Of a stretch of 64,000 nt of DNA, positions 25,430-33,780 are shown one piece after another. The stretch comes from an uncultured Bacteroidales bacterium (GTDB lineage: Bacteria; Bacteroidota; Bacteroidia; Bacteroidales; P3). A program made the position numbers and the translations under genes. A model generated the notes under the pieces. It was not told the origin of the DNA. It did not search any database and worked only from the letters and a program-made list of their open reading frames with translations. The stretch's first letter is position 1, and the number at the start of each line of letters is the position of its first letter. The DNA lies in assembly GCA_900316235.1 (NCBI GenBank), contig ONCC01000025.1, positions 1 to 64,000 of the forward strand, written 5' to 3'.

Positions 25430-26452
25430 TCAGTTTTCAAATTTTACCTTGGCTCCGGTAAACAGCTTCTGCTGACCGGCCGTAATGACGGTATCGCCAG
25501 CCGACAAGCCTTCTTTTACCACGACGCCGTTCCTGATAAAGTCACCAACCACAATGGTGCGGTGTTGGGCTGTGCCATTCTCAATTACCCATACGGTATT
25601 ACCTTCAGGCATAGTCTGCACACAGTCGGCGGGCACCACGATACCGCCCTGGGTATTCAACTGGATATTCACCTTGGCCACCATGTCGGGTAGAATGTCC
25701 TTCACATTGTCTGATACGATGGCGGCATGCACCTTGTAGGTATGTCCAAGGGGGTTGGCGATGAGGCTCTTGTCATTCACCCGTAAGGTGATTTTGCGGT
25801 CATCCAATGCGGGCACGGTAGCGGTGGCCATATCCCCCACTTGTATTAAGGGAATCTCCTGTTCTGGAACCGAGAAGTCCACACGCAGTTTTGTCATGTC
25901 AACGATACGGGCGTAGGGCTCGCCGGGCTTCATCTCTTGGCCCTCCTGCCGGGCGCTGCACGAAATCACCCCATTGAAGGGCGCTCTCTTGACGCAGTCC
26001 TCTTTATGCTTGCGGGCGGTCACCTCGGCTTGGCGCGCTTTCTCGAGGTTGGTCTCCATCTCTATCCATTTCACGTCGCTGAGACCACCCTCTTTGTGGA
26101 GCGATTGCAGGCGGCGGTAGGCATCCTCGGCCTGGCGTAACGTAGCCAGAGCCGTAGCATACAGACTGTTGGCGGTGGTGGCGTCCACCTCTGCAATCAG
26201 CTGGCCTTTGGTAACCTGCTGGCCATTTTTCACGGCCACGTTTGTAAGTGTTCCACCGAGCAGGAAGGAAAGAGTGGCTTCACGTTCCGACCCGATGTCG
26301 CCGACATAATTGCGCTCAGTGGGCGTTGTCCCGTCGTTGACAATCATGATTTTAACCAATGTGGTATCCGACCAGCCTGTGGGAACCTTGTTTTTCCCAC
26401 AGGAACAGAATAAAAATAATGCGCCGAAGCAGATGGTAATTATTTGTTTCAT
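25430..26452 (-). CDS. RND efflux periplasmic adaptor (membrane fusion protein), lipoprotein
   Basis: 340 residues. The N-terminus (MKQIITICFGALFLFCSC, lipid-modified Cys18 likely) makes it a lipoprotein. The HlyD/AcrA-like order is visible: barrel-sandwich half with GTLTNVAVKNGQQVTKGQLI, an alpha-helical hairpin with SLHKEGGLSDVKW, the second half with RAPFNGVIS, then the beta-barrel domains. It links the pump to TolC in the periplasm. First gene of the operon, with its own promoter. Confidence 0.9.
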   Translation of the reverse strand: MKQIITICFGALFLFCSCGKNKVPTGWSDTTLVKIMIVNDGTTPTERNYVGDIGSEREATLSFLLGGTLTNVAVKNGQQVTKGQLIAEVDATTANSLYATALATLRQAEDAYRRLQSLHKEGGLSDVKWIEMETNLEKARQAEVTARKHKEDCVKRAPFNGVISCSARQEGQEMKPGEPYARIVDMTKLRVDFSVPEQEIPLIQVGDMATATVPALDDRKITLRVNDKSLIANPLGHTYKVHAAIVSDNVKDILPDMVAKVNIQLNTQGGIVVPADCVQTMPEGNTVWVIENGTAQHRTIVVGDFIRNGVVVKEGLSAGDTVITAGQQKLFTGAKVKFEN

Positions 26453-26490
26453 AGACTATTGTATTTCATCTATCCATTTTGTTGTTTCAG

Positions 26491-26498
26491 CAAAGATA
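26491..26498 (-). promoter_or_regulatory. -7 promoter element of the RND efflux operon
   Basis: TATCTTTG on this strand, 38 bases upstream of the adaptor start and downstream of the flippase stop, so the efflux operon is transcribed separately from the flippase gene. A -33 TTG is not clear. Confidence 0.55.
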
Positions 26499-26537
26499 CA
26501 ATTTTTTTGGATATTTGGGTAAAAAATTGAAGATGAT

Positions 26538-27887
26538 TCAATCTTCATGGCTACTTTTCAGCAGGGAGACGAAGTGCTTGAAATCGTTGACTCCCGGAAT
26601 GCGGAAAGTGCTGAGAGGTAGGCGGAAGAGATGGATGGCCAGAACGAATTGGGCCAAAGCCATAAAGGTTTGTGCCGTAAGTGAAGCCCAGGCAGAGCCC
26701 GTGGCACCAAAGCGAGGGATGAGCAGCAGGTTTACCACCACGTTGAGTACCAGAGTTGTTGCTGCAAAAATATTCAGTTGTCGCAGATATCCGCCTGCAG
26801 TGAGGAGGGTACCGAAGATATAAGTGAGGCCGATGGGAATAATGCCGAAGATGACCACGCGGAACACTGGCACATACAGCACACCTCTCTCGTGGTAGAG
26901 CAGGTTCATGAGGGGCTCGGCCCACAGCACACAGACCACCGACACACCTACGGCAAATAGCATCATGGGCCAGAAGACAATGAGGATTACATCCGTCACT
27001 GACTCCTTCTCTTTGCAGAGTTTTGAAAACACCGGAAGCAGGGGGACGCTGACAAGGTAGGCCACCATGGTCAATGCGTCGAGCAGGCGGAAAGCACCGG
27101 CATAGATACCGGCATCGGCATCGCTGGCTAAGCGGCGCAGCAGAATGGGGTCGATGCGGTTGTAGCTGGCCATGAGTAGCACCAGCAGGGCAAAAGGGGC
27201 ACTCTTCTTGAGGATGACCAGGAAGAAGGCAGGTGAAAGGTGAAAGGTGAACTGAGGTCGGCGACCTTGTGGAGCCAAAGGTGAAAATTTTGCTTTGCGG
27301 GCAATGACGGCAAAGGCCAGCAAGGCCGTCAACCCATAGGCAATCGCCTGTGCATAGACAAACCAATAGATGTTGAATCCTTCTCGTAGAGGGCTCCACA
27401 GCAGACAGCTGCAGATGAGAATCATCAGCACACGGTCGAGTACCGAAAATAGGCTGTCCCATTTGAAAAGCATCAATCCCTCGAAGTTGCTGCGCAGATA
27501 GAGGATGAGGGAATTGAGGAACTGGCACAGTGTGAGCCACGCCAGCAGGCGGAATTCTTTGCTGCCGTAACCCATCAGGGCACCCACGGTGAAAGTTACC
27601 ACCAGATAGAGTGCCAACAGGCACACCTTGATGCCGAGGATACCCGAGAGGTGTTTCGTGATGAGTTGCGGATGCTGCGCAATGTTGCGTGTGTTGAAGT
27701 TGGTGATGCCCAGGTCGAGCAGGATGTTGAGGATGTAGCTGAGATTGAAGATGGAGAAATAGAAGCCATACGTCTCGTTGCCGACAGCATTTTGCACGCC
27801 TACTTCGACGCCGAGAATCCAGAAGGGTTTCACCAGCAGGTTGGCCAGCAACACCCAAAAGAGTCCGGAGAGTAGCTTCTTCTGCAT
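26538..27887 (-). CDS. Polysaccharide flippase, Wzx/MATE-like
   Basis: 449 residues and about 12-14 membrane helices. The opening SGLFWVLLANLLVKPFWILG and the NETYGFYFSIFNLSYILNI segment are those of oligosaccharide flippases of the MOP superfamily, which move lipid-linked glycans across the inner membrane. Residues about 199-220 (FSPLAPQGRRPQFTFHLSPA) look out of place between two helices; their DNA (27228-27293) consists of an AAGGTGAAAGGTGAA tract plus a copy of the dispersed repeat at 16757. No glycosyltransferases adjoin. It lies 9 bases after the Big_5 lipoprotein gene and probably shares its transcript. Confidence 0.82.
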   Translation of the reverse strand: MQKKLLSGLFWVLLANLLVKPFWILGVEVGVQNAVGNETYGFYFSIFNLSYILNILLDLGITNFNTRNIAQHPQLITKHLSGILGIKVCLLALYLVVTFTVGALMGYGSKEFRLLAWLTLCQFLNSLILYLRSNFEGLMLFKWDSLFSVLDRVLMILICSCLLWSPLREGFNIYWFVYAQAIAYGLTALLAFAVIARKAKFSPLAPQGRRPQFTFHLSPAFFLVILKKSAPFALLVLLMASYNRIDPILLRRLASDADAGIYAGAFRLLDALTMVAYLVSVPLLPVFSKLCKEKESVTDVILIVFWPMMLFAVGVSVVCVLWAEPLMNLLYHERGVLYVPVFRVVIFGIIPIGLTYIFGTLLTAGGYLRQLNIFAATTLVLNVVVNLLLIPRFGATGSAWASLTAQTFMALAQFVLAIHLFRLPLSTFRIPGVNDFKHFVSLLKSSHED

Positions 27888-27896
27888 GGTTGGAGA

Positions 27897-29621
27897 TTAT
27901 TTGCCGCGTAAGGGATTGTCGGGGATGGTGCCGATGTGCCCTCCATGTTTGGCGGGAACGATTGTCTTGAGAATATCCCTCTTCTCAGGGCGTGCCACTG
28001 CCCATTTCTCTTCCATCTCCCATTTCTCGCGCAGGCTGAGGGTCTTCTCAAAAAGAACGGCCTCTTCGGGAAGGCGTTGCTGGCGGTAGTCGCCGGGAGT
28101 CCAGCGGCCGTCGCCGTTGCGGTCCACTACGGCACGCAGACGATAATCGCCTGCGGGTAGATGGGTGAACCTTACCTTGCCTGAGGTATTCAAAACCTGC
28201 TGTTGCATTACTGTGTCCCGTTTGTCGAGCACTTCAATGACCAAGGGGTATCCCATGCGGTTGTCGATATCAATGCTGAGGATGCCGTAATCCTTGGGAG
28301 TGAGAGTGAAAGAGAGGCTGTCGCTAGACTTCCCATAGAGGTCGGTGAAGAGATTCTCTGCTATGTGTACATGATATTTCTCGCCCGACTTGAGGCTGGT
28401 CTCAATCCGTGCACCGAGGCCATTGCTGTCCAGTGCGATGGGGTAGTGGTGTACCGAGCTGTCTTTTAGCAGCATGATTTCGGCCATGGCGCTATCGGAT
28501 ATTTTGACGATGGGGTTACCGAAGGCCAGCCGCAGGTCGTCATAGTAGGCCTTGCTGCCGTCGCAGAGGGTTTTCATCAGAGGCATCTTTTCCTCCTTGA
28601 CGCCCATCTTCCGCCGACCGCCCTTGGCGGCTTTCTTGGTGAAGCGCAGCTTCAGGGTGTCTTGAATTCCCGAGGGGTCGCTAATCACCAGTTGTGCCGA
28701 ATCGCGTTTGGCGTCAAAGCACCACAGTGTCAGCGTGTCATGCTGCTCGTTCATTCGCCATTCGCCTTCCACGCCCTCAATCACGGGTTTTTCCAAAGGC
28801 TGCTGGCAGGTGATGACGATGCGTCCGGCTTCGGCGAACTCACTCTTGGTGATGCGCTGCTGCCTATTGTCGGGCTTCGAGATGAGGTAGAGCAACTGGT
28901 GGGTGCTGTCGGCGACAGGGTGGCTGGCCACGCTGGCGGTGTCCCATGCCACAGCGTCGGCCACGTCGACGCGCAGGTTGCGGTTCTTGTCCTCGAGGGC
29001 CACCAGGCGGTATTTGCCCTCGGGGATAAAGTGGAAGGCGAAATTGCCCTCCTTGTCGCAGCGGGTCACGAAGTCGGGCTGGGCAAAAGTGGCGATGGTG
29101 TCGTCTAAAGCGACGACATCGCTTTCAGGGTCTTTGTAGGCCATCACGGTCACCGTCTCTTTCCAAGGCTTGCCGTTGCGGGCATTGAGCACCTGGCCGC
29201 CGAGGCTCATGGTGTCCATTGCCTCGCCGGTGGAGAATACATATTCGTAGCTCGGCAAAAGGTTACCCTCCGTGAAGTCGGCGATAGCCTCCTTGAACTG
29301 GAAGAGGTAGGTGGTGTTCTCCTGCAGGGTGTCGTTGAGTTTCACCAGGATTCCTTTCCCCTTGGTGGTGAATTCGGGCTTCTGCTTCATGGGTGGCGAC
29401 ACCAGGATGTTCTCCGAGGCGTTCTTCAGCACCACATATTCGTCGAACTGGATGTAGAACTCATTGTCGTTGAAGTTGCGGCTCTCGTTGGCAGGCTTGC
29501 ATCCGAGGGCCGCGGGTGGCATCTCGTCCTTGGGTCCACCGGTGGGATAGCCTGGCCGGGCACAACCACTAGTCGCAACTAGTATTACTAGTCCTACTAG
29601 AGATACTAGAAAATGCCTCAT
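27897..29621 (-). CDS. Lipoprotein with N-terminal Ig-like (Big_5) domain
   Basis: 574 residues. The signal peptide ends in a lipobox, VATSGC with Cys20, followed by the strongly conserved Bacteroidales segment RPGYPTGGPKDEMPPA. An SbsA-like Ig domain (Big_5) spans about 35-130 with IQFDEYVVLKN and TTYLFQFKEAIADFTEGN; further beta-sandwich repeats follow, with a late segment AGDYRLRAVVDRNGDGRW resembling calcium-binding or carboxypeptidase-like folds. Such proteins are outer membrane lipoproteins of unknown function, nearly universal in the order. It is followed closely by the flippase gene and preceded by four bases by the next membrane protein. Confidence 0.8.
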   Translation of the reverse strand: MRHFLVSLVGLVILVATSGCARPGYPTGGPKDEMPPAALGCKPANESRNFNDNEFYIQFDEYVVLKNASENILVSPPMKQKPEFTTKGKGILVKLNDTLQENTTYLFQFKEAIADFTEGNLLPSYEYVFSTGEAMDTMSLGGQVLNARNGKPWKETVTVMAYKDPESDVVALDDTIATFAQPDFVTRCDKEGNFAFHFIPEGKYRLVALEDKNRNLRVDVADAVAWDTASVASHPVADSTHQLLYLISKPDNRQQRITKSEFAEAGRIVITCQQPLEKPVIEGVEGEWRMNEQHDTLTLWCFDAKRDSAQLVISDPSGIQDTLKLRFTKKAAKGGRRKMGVKEEKMPLMKTLCDGSKAYYDDLRLAFGNPIVKISDSAMAEIMLLKDSSVHHYPIALDSNGLGARIETSLKSGEKYHVHIAENLFTDLYGKSSDSLSFTLTPKDYGILSIDIDNRMGYPLVIEVLDKRDTVMQQQVLNTSGKVRFTHLPAGDYRLRAVVDRNGDGRWTPGDYRQQRLPEEAVLFEKTLSLREKWEMEEKWAVARPEKRDILKTIVPAKHGGHIGTIPDNPLRGK

Positions 29622-29625
29622 CGTT

Positions 29626-30153
29626 TCAGAACAGTTCGTTGATTTCCTTGTGCAGTTCCTCGAGGGCGCTGTCGGTGGGCTTTTGCTGGGCCGCCGAAGC
29701 GAAGATGGTGGCGGCCAGACGCGTCGGATCGTCAGTGTCGGTGAGGGTCACGGCGCTGGAGTTCACCAGGTTGACCATCTCGTCCTTCGCCGCACGGATG
29801 CGTGTCCAGCATTCGGGGGTCAGGTAGACCTGCTGCGAGAGGTTGTGCTCCCACTCGTCGCGGATATTCTTGGTCATCACGCCCTGCAGCAGTTTGAGGT
29901 CCATGCCGGGTTGGTAGCAACGCAAAACCAGGCTGTCGGGTGAGATGCGCTCCAGGAAGAGCGCCATGCGTTCATAGGCCTGCAGGCGGATGGGTGTCAC
30001 CACCTTGAGGGTCTCGCGGCGCTCGTCGATTTTCATCTGCAGCAGACGCTCTTTCTGCTGGTTGTCGAAATAGCGCTTCACCAGCAGGTAGAAAATCGCG
30101 CCCGCAAGGGCAAAGGCGGCCAAGATGGCCAAAGCTAACAGTAGGTATTTCAT
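29626..30153 (-). CDS. Conserved Bacteroidota single-pass membrane protein
   Basis: 175 residues starting at MKYLLLALAILAAFALAGA; an upstream extension of the frame overlaps the sirtuin gene and is not used. One membrane helix (about 4-25) is followed by a cytoplasmic region with the well-conserved LQAYERMALFLERISPDSL and LRCYQPGMDLKLLQ. No known activity. Its ATG overlaps the sirtuin stop (ATGA), so it is translationally coupled, and the Big_5 lipoprotein gene follows after four bases. Confidence 0.7.
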   Translation of the reverse strand: MKYLLLALAILAAFALAGAIFYLLVKRYFDNQQKERLLQMKIDERRETLKVVTPIRLQAYERMALFLERISPDSLVLRCYQPGMDLKLLQGVMTKNIRDEWEHNLSQQVYLTPECWTRIRAAKDEMVNLVNSSAVTLTDTDDPTRLAATIFASAAQQKPTDSALEELHKEINELF

Positions 30154-30833
30154 TGTTCGTTTAAAAGTTGATTGACTAATTGTGTGACGCCTTTGGTGGC
30201 CACCTCTTTGATGAACGTAACGGGGTGGCTCACGGGAACTTCTTTCGGGTCGACCACGTAGCACGGAACGCCGCGCTGCACGTAATGTATCAACCCTGCT
30301 GCGGGGTAGACAGCCATCGAGGTGCCGACGACGATGAAGATGTCGGCCTCCTCGCACAATGCCGCGGCAGGCTCAATATTGGGCACTGCTTCGCCAAACC
30401 ACACGATGTGAGGTCTCAGCTGTGTGCCGTCGGGCGCCTTGTCGCCCAGCTTGATGTCTCGGTCGCCCACCTCGACGATGAGGTCGGGGTTGCGGTCGGA
30501 GCGCCCTTTGGTCAGTTCGCCGTGCAAGTGCAGCACATGACTCGAGCCCGCACGCTCGTGCAGGTCGTCGATGTTCTGCGTAACAATCTGTACGTCATAT
30601 TTTTCTTCCAGACGCACCAGCTGGCGATGGGCCTCGTTGGGTTGCGCCTTGAAAAGTTGGCGGCGGCGCTCGTTGTAGAAGTTGAGCACCAATTCGGGGT
30701 TGCGCTCGTAGGCCTCGTGCGTGGCCACATCCTCCACGCGGTAGTGCTCCCAGAGCCCGTCGCTGTCGCGGAAGGTCGAGATACCGCTTTCTGCGCTGAT
30801 GCCCGCGCCGGTCAATACCACTATCTTTTTCAT
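30150..30833 (-). CDS. cobB: NAD-dependent protein deacylase (sirtuin)
   Basis: 227 residues, class III sirtuin. GAGISAESGISTFRD at 9-23, TQNIDDLHERAG at 85-96, catalytic His104 in LHLHGEL and the RPHIVWFGE segment are all present. It removes acetyl or succinyl groups from lysines using NAD. The four zinc-binding cysteines found in most sirtuins between HGEL and RPHIVWFGE are absent (RSDRNPDLIVEVGDRD instead), a form I believe to be common in this phylum. It heads a likely operon with the membrane protein, the lipoprotein and the flippase. Confidence 0.9.
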   Translation of the reverse strand: MKKIVVLTGAGISAESGISTFRDSDGLWEHYRVEDVATHEAYERNPELVLNFYNERRRQLFKAQPNEAHRQLVRLEEKYDVQIVTQNIDDLHERAGSSHVLHLHGELTKGRSDRNPDLIVEVGDRDIKLGDKAPDGTQLRPHIVWFGEAVPNIEPAAALCEEADIFIVVGTSMAVYPAAGLIHYVQRGVPCYVVDPKEVPVSHPVTFIKEVATKGVTQLVNQLLNEQ

Positions 30834-30872
30834 ATCTTTTAATAACGTATCCGTTCTTAAAAATATTGTGTT

Positions 30873-32477
30873 TTAGTTATTTTTTATCGGAGTTAGGGTG
30901 GTGCGGCGGTTCTGGGCGCGGCCTTCGGGGGTGTCGTTGGGGGCGATGGGTTGCGACTCGCCGTAGCCGCGGTAGGTCAGGCGGGCGGGGTCTACCCCTC
31001 TGAGGATGAGGTAGTCGTAGACGGCTTTGGCGCGCCGTTCGCTGAGGATGAGGTTATCCTCGTCCTTGCCCACATTGTCGGTATGGCCGCCCACCTCGAG
31101 GCGCAGCTTCGGGTGGCGGTTGAGGGCTTCGGCCAGACGGTCGAGACCCGCCTTCGAGGCCTCATAGAGTTCGGCACTGGCGGTGAGGAAATGGATGTTG
31201 CGCAGCGTCACCGTGTCACCCAGGGTCAGCAGGTTCTCGGCTTGGACAACGGGGTCGATGAAGGTGATGCGCTCCGGCCGCACGGGGGCGGGCATGACGA
31301 AGGAGTAGAGGTCCTGGTGGCCGTAGCCGCCGTAGCGGTCGCTGCTGAAGATGGCTGTCCGGCCGTCGGGAGCCACGATGAGGTTGTTCTCGTCATCGGG
31401 AGTGTTGATGGGATAGCCCAGGTTCTTCACCTCGCCCCAGGTGCTGTCGTTCACACGTTTGGCACAGAAGAGGTCCATGCCGCCCATGCCTGTATGGCCG
31501 TCGGAGGCGAAATAGAGCGTCTTGTCATCGAAGTGGATATAAGGCGCCGTCTCGTTGCCTTTGGTGTTGACGGCGGGGCCCAGGTTCCGGGGTTCGCTCC
31601 AGCGGCCCTCCTCCAGCGAGCAGCACCAGATGTCGGTGCCACCGTATCCGCCGGGACGGTTGGAGGCGAAATAGAGCGTGTAGCCGTCAATGGAGAGCGA
31701 GGGGAACGACTCCCAGTAGCGCGAGTTGACGGGAGCACCCAGATTGCGGGGTTTGCCCCAGCGGCCACCCTGGCGCACACTCATGTAGATGTCGCAGCCC
31801 GTGTGCTCTTTCTCGTTGCGTCCGCAGGCGGTGAAGATGACCACGCGGCCGTCGTGCGAGATGGTTTGGGCTCCCTCATTGCCGTGGCTGTTGAGGGGTT
31901 CGGGCATGCGGTGAGCCGGGCCCCAGTCGAGCTCCATGGTGTCATAATCCGACCAATAAAAATCTTCCTCTTTGTCCAATCCTATGTCGGTCAATGGGTT
32001 GCGCGGTACGCGACGGGTGAATACCAGCATCCGGTAGTCGGCCGTCAGCGCTGGCAGGTATTCGTCATCCTCGGTGTTGACGTTGGGTCCGAGGTTGATG
32101 GGACGGAAAGGAACGGGGTTCTCCACGGCCTTTTTGCGCCAGCGAGCCATCTGGAGGCCGTCTTGCGCCTCGCGGCGCCACTGCTTGACGCTCTTGCTCT
32201 CCTTGAGGTCGGCGAGCAGCGTGGCGGCACGTTCGTAGTTCTCAATGGCATCGGCATATTTCTCCAGCAGCAGGTGCTGGCGCCCCAGCAACAGCCACGC
32301 TTCGGCGTAGCCGGGGTCGAGGTCGATGGCTTTGTTGAGCAACTTCACGGCCTCCTCATATTGTCCCACCACCGATTTCTCCACCGCCCGCTCGAACAGC
32401 GGCTCGCTTTTCGGTGTCTGCCCCACCGCAGCCAGCGGCAGCAGCAGCAACATTAGGATTGCCAGATATTGTTTCAT
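30873..32477 (-). CDS. PorE-like protein: TPR, PD40 repeats and OmpA domain
   Basis: 534 residues from the ATG that begins the signal peptide (MKQYLAILMLLLLPLAAVGQ). TPR repeats lie at about 25-100, WD40-like PD40 beta-propeller repeats at about 140-390 (several GYTLYFASNRPGGYGGTDIW-type units), and a C-terminal OmpA domain at about 420-534 with LEVGGHTDNVGKDEDNLILS and the AQNRRTTL end. This order is that of PorE, the peptidoglycan-binding component of type IX secretion; unlike PorE of Porphyromonas no lipobox cysteine is seen. The presence of T9SS cargo elsewhere in the window supports the link, but other OmpA family proteins share the build. Confidence 0.75.
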   Translation of the reverse strand: MKQYLAILMLLLLPLAAVGQTPKSEPLFERAVEKSVVGQYEEAVKLLNKAIDLDPGYAEAWLLLGRQHLLLEKYADAIENYERAATLLADLKESKSVKQWRREAQDGLQMARWRKKAVENPVPFRPINLGPNVNTEDDEYLPALTADYRMLVFTRRVPRNPLTDIGLDKEEDFYWSDYDTMELDWGPAHRMPEPLNSHGNEGAQTISHDGRVVIFTACGRNEKEHTGCDIYMSVRQGGRWGKPRNLGAPVNSRYWESFPSLSIDGYTLYFASNRPGGYGGTDIWCCSLEEGRWSEPRNLGPAVNTKGNETAPYIHFDDKTLYFASDGHTGMGGMDLFCAKRVNDSTWGEVKNLGYPINTPDDENNLIVAPDGRTAIFSSDRYGGYGHQDLYSFVMPAPVRPERITFIDPVVQAENLLTLGDTVTLRNIHFLTASAELYEASKAGLDRLAEALNRHPKLRLEVGGHTDNVGKDEDNLILSERRAKAVYDYLILRGVDPARLTYRGYGESQPIAPNDTPEGRAQNRRTTLTPIKNN

Positions 32478-32667
32478 AATAGAATAATAACGAAACAACA
32501 TTGTTTTTATTGTTCCGCAAGCAAGCACGCAAAAAGTACCTCGCACTGGGTGTAATTTTTGTTTTTTTCGACATACTTTATCCTCAAAAAAAAACGCATA
32601 ATATCTTTGAGTATGGAATTTTATTTAGCTAAATAACAAATCATTATAAATATTTTTCAAATTATAT

Positions 32668-32698
32668 TTGGTTTATATCATAAACTTGTTTATTTTTG
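32668..32698 (+). promoter_or_regulatory. Promoter of the membrane protein/winged-helix pair
   Basis: TTG at 32668-32670, 20 bases, then TATTTTTG at 32691-32698: a full match to the Bacteroidota housekeeping promoter, 35 bases before the start codon. The rest of the 256-base gap to the PorE-like gene is AT-rich without a gene. Confidence 0.75.
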
Positions 32699-32733
32699 CA
32701 CTGTCAATTTGGAACAAAAAAAAGTAAACAACA

Positions 32734-33417
32734 ATGGAAGAAAATGCAAACCTAACTGCAGAACGCAGTCTTGAAATTATCACCGAACAAATAGAGCGTA
32801 GCAGGAATGTCGTAGCAAAGGACACAGGGCAGTTGCTCTACCTGTCGGGTCTCGCAACAATGGGGACAGCCGTCATAGTAGCTCTCGTCAACGGATTGTC
32901 AGCTTCGCCTATGGGACAACTTCTATGGCTTATCCTTCCCTTCATCATCTGGGGGATTAAGCGTATCCACGACAAAAAGCAGGTACAGGCGCCCGTCTCT
33001 CTTGTTGGCACACTTGTTTGCAAGACTTGGTGGTGTTTCGGTTATATTGTCATCGGTTTCTACCTCTTTGCGCTTATTTGGAATATCCTAGTGTTGAGAT
33101 TATACGACAACCTTACAACAGCAACCCAAGCAATGGTGACAATCACACCTGTCATCATTCTGCTGATGGGTATAGCAGTCGCCGTTACGGGACATATATT
33201 GAAAAGACGTTGGCTGGTATTGTTTGGTATTCTCGGCGGCCTGCTTGTAGCCATTTGTGAGTACTCGGGAGTCATCCGAGCAATAATTGTTTATAGTGTT
33301 GCTTCGGTTAAGACAATAATCGTTTTGAATTTAATCACACCCTGTTTGTCAATATTTCTCTTCTCACTTATCGGCCTCGTGATTCCCGGTTGGATGCTAA
33401 AAAAACAGAACCCATGA
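32734..33417 (+). CDS. Conserved integral membrane protein
   Basis: 227 residues: a soluble N-terminal helix (SLEIITEQIERSRNVVAKDTG) and about six membrane helices in the rest. Proteins like this occur in Bacteroidota next to a small winged-helix protein, as here, where the stop overlaps the next start. The function is not known; the pairing suggests the neighbour regulates its own operon. Confidence 0.65.
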   Translation: MEENANLTAERSLEIITEQIERSRNVVAKDTGQLLYLSGLATMGTAVIVALVNGLSASPMGQLLWLILPFIIWGIKRIHDKKQVQAPVSLVGTLVCKTWWCFGYIVIGFYLFALIWNILVLRLYDNLTTATQAMVTITPVIILLMGIAVAVTGHILKRRWLVLFGILGGLLVAICEYSGVIRAIIVYSVASVKTIIVLNLITPCLSIFLFSLIGLVIPGWMLKKQNP

Positions 33418-33707
33418 TGTTCCCTGCATTAGACCCATTGCTGCACTCCGAGTTGCGGCTGGCAGTCGTCTCTTTGCTCATGAGTGTCGACGAAGCCGAC
33501 TTCACCTATATCAAGGAACAGACGGGTGCCACTTCGGGCAACCTCAGCGTGCAGCTTGACAAACTCACCGCCGCAGGCTATATCACGGTTGAAAAAGGCT
33601 TCAAAGGTAAGATGCCTCGCACCACCTGTCGTATCACTCCCGCGGGGACAGAAGCTTTCAGAGACTATGTAAAGGCATTGAAAAAATACATCTCAGCCAA
33701 GAAATAG
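33414..33707 (+). CDS. Winged-helix transcriptional regulator
   Basis: 97 residues. The whole protein is one MarR/ArsR-like winged helix: LDPLLHSELRLAVVSLLMS, the recognition region TYIKEQTGATSGNLSVQLDKL and the wing GYITVEKGFKGKMPRTTCRI. The ATG lies inside the ATGA overlap with the membrane protein gene, giving translational coupling. Probably an autoregulator of the pair. Confidence 0.8.
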   Translation: MMFPALDPLLHSELRLAVVSLLMSVDEADFTYIKEQTGATSGNLSVQLDKLTAAGYITVEKGFKGKMPRTTCRITPAGTEAFRDYVKALKKYISAKK

Positions 33708-33724
33708 CCCTTGTATAATAAACG

Positions 33725-33758
33725 CAGAAACGGATTTCCGAAAGGAAATCCGTTTCTG
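33725..33758. terminator. Strong hairpin between the winged-helix gene and ackA
   Basis: CAGAAACGGATTTCC and its exact complement around GAAA, a 15-bp stem with a stable tetraloop. It lies between two converging genes; neither side has a long T tract, so the hairpin itself or rho may end transcription. Confidence 0.65.
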
Positions 33759-33780
33759 TAGTATATCCACCTAAGTAAAT

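Noticed and set aside
26551-27858. A 435-codon frame overlapping the flippase on the same strand
   Set aside because: Composition is rich in His, Pro, Arg and Cys without domains; the flippase frame has regular membrane helices.
30951-32456. A long open frame on the plus strand (about 500 codons) opposite the PorE-like gene
   Set aside because: It is the complement of a well-supported TPR-PD40-OmpA gene; the predicted product has no recognisable domain and follows from high G+C codon bias.
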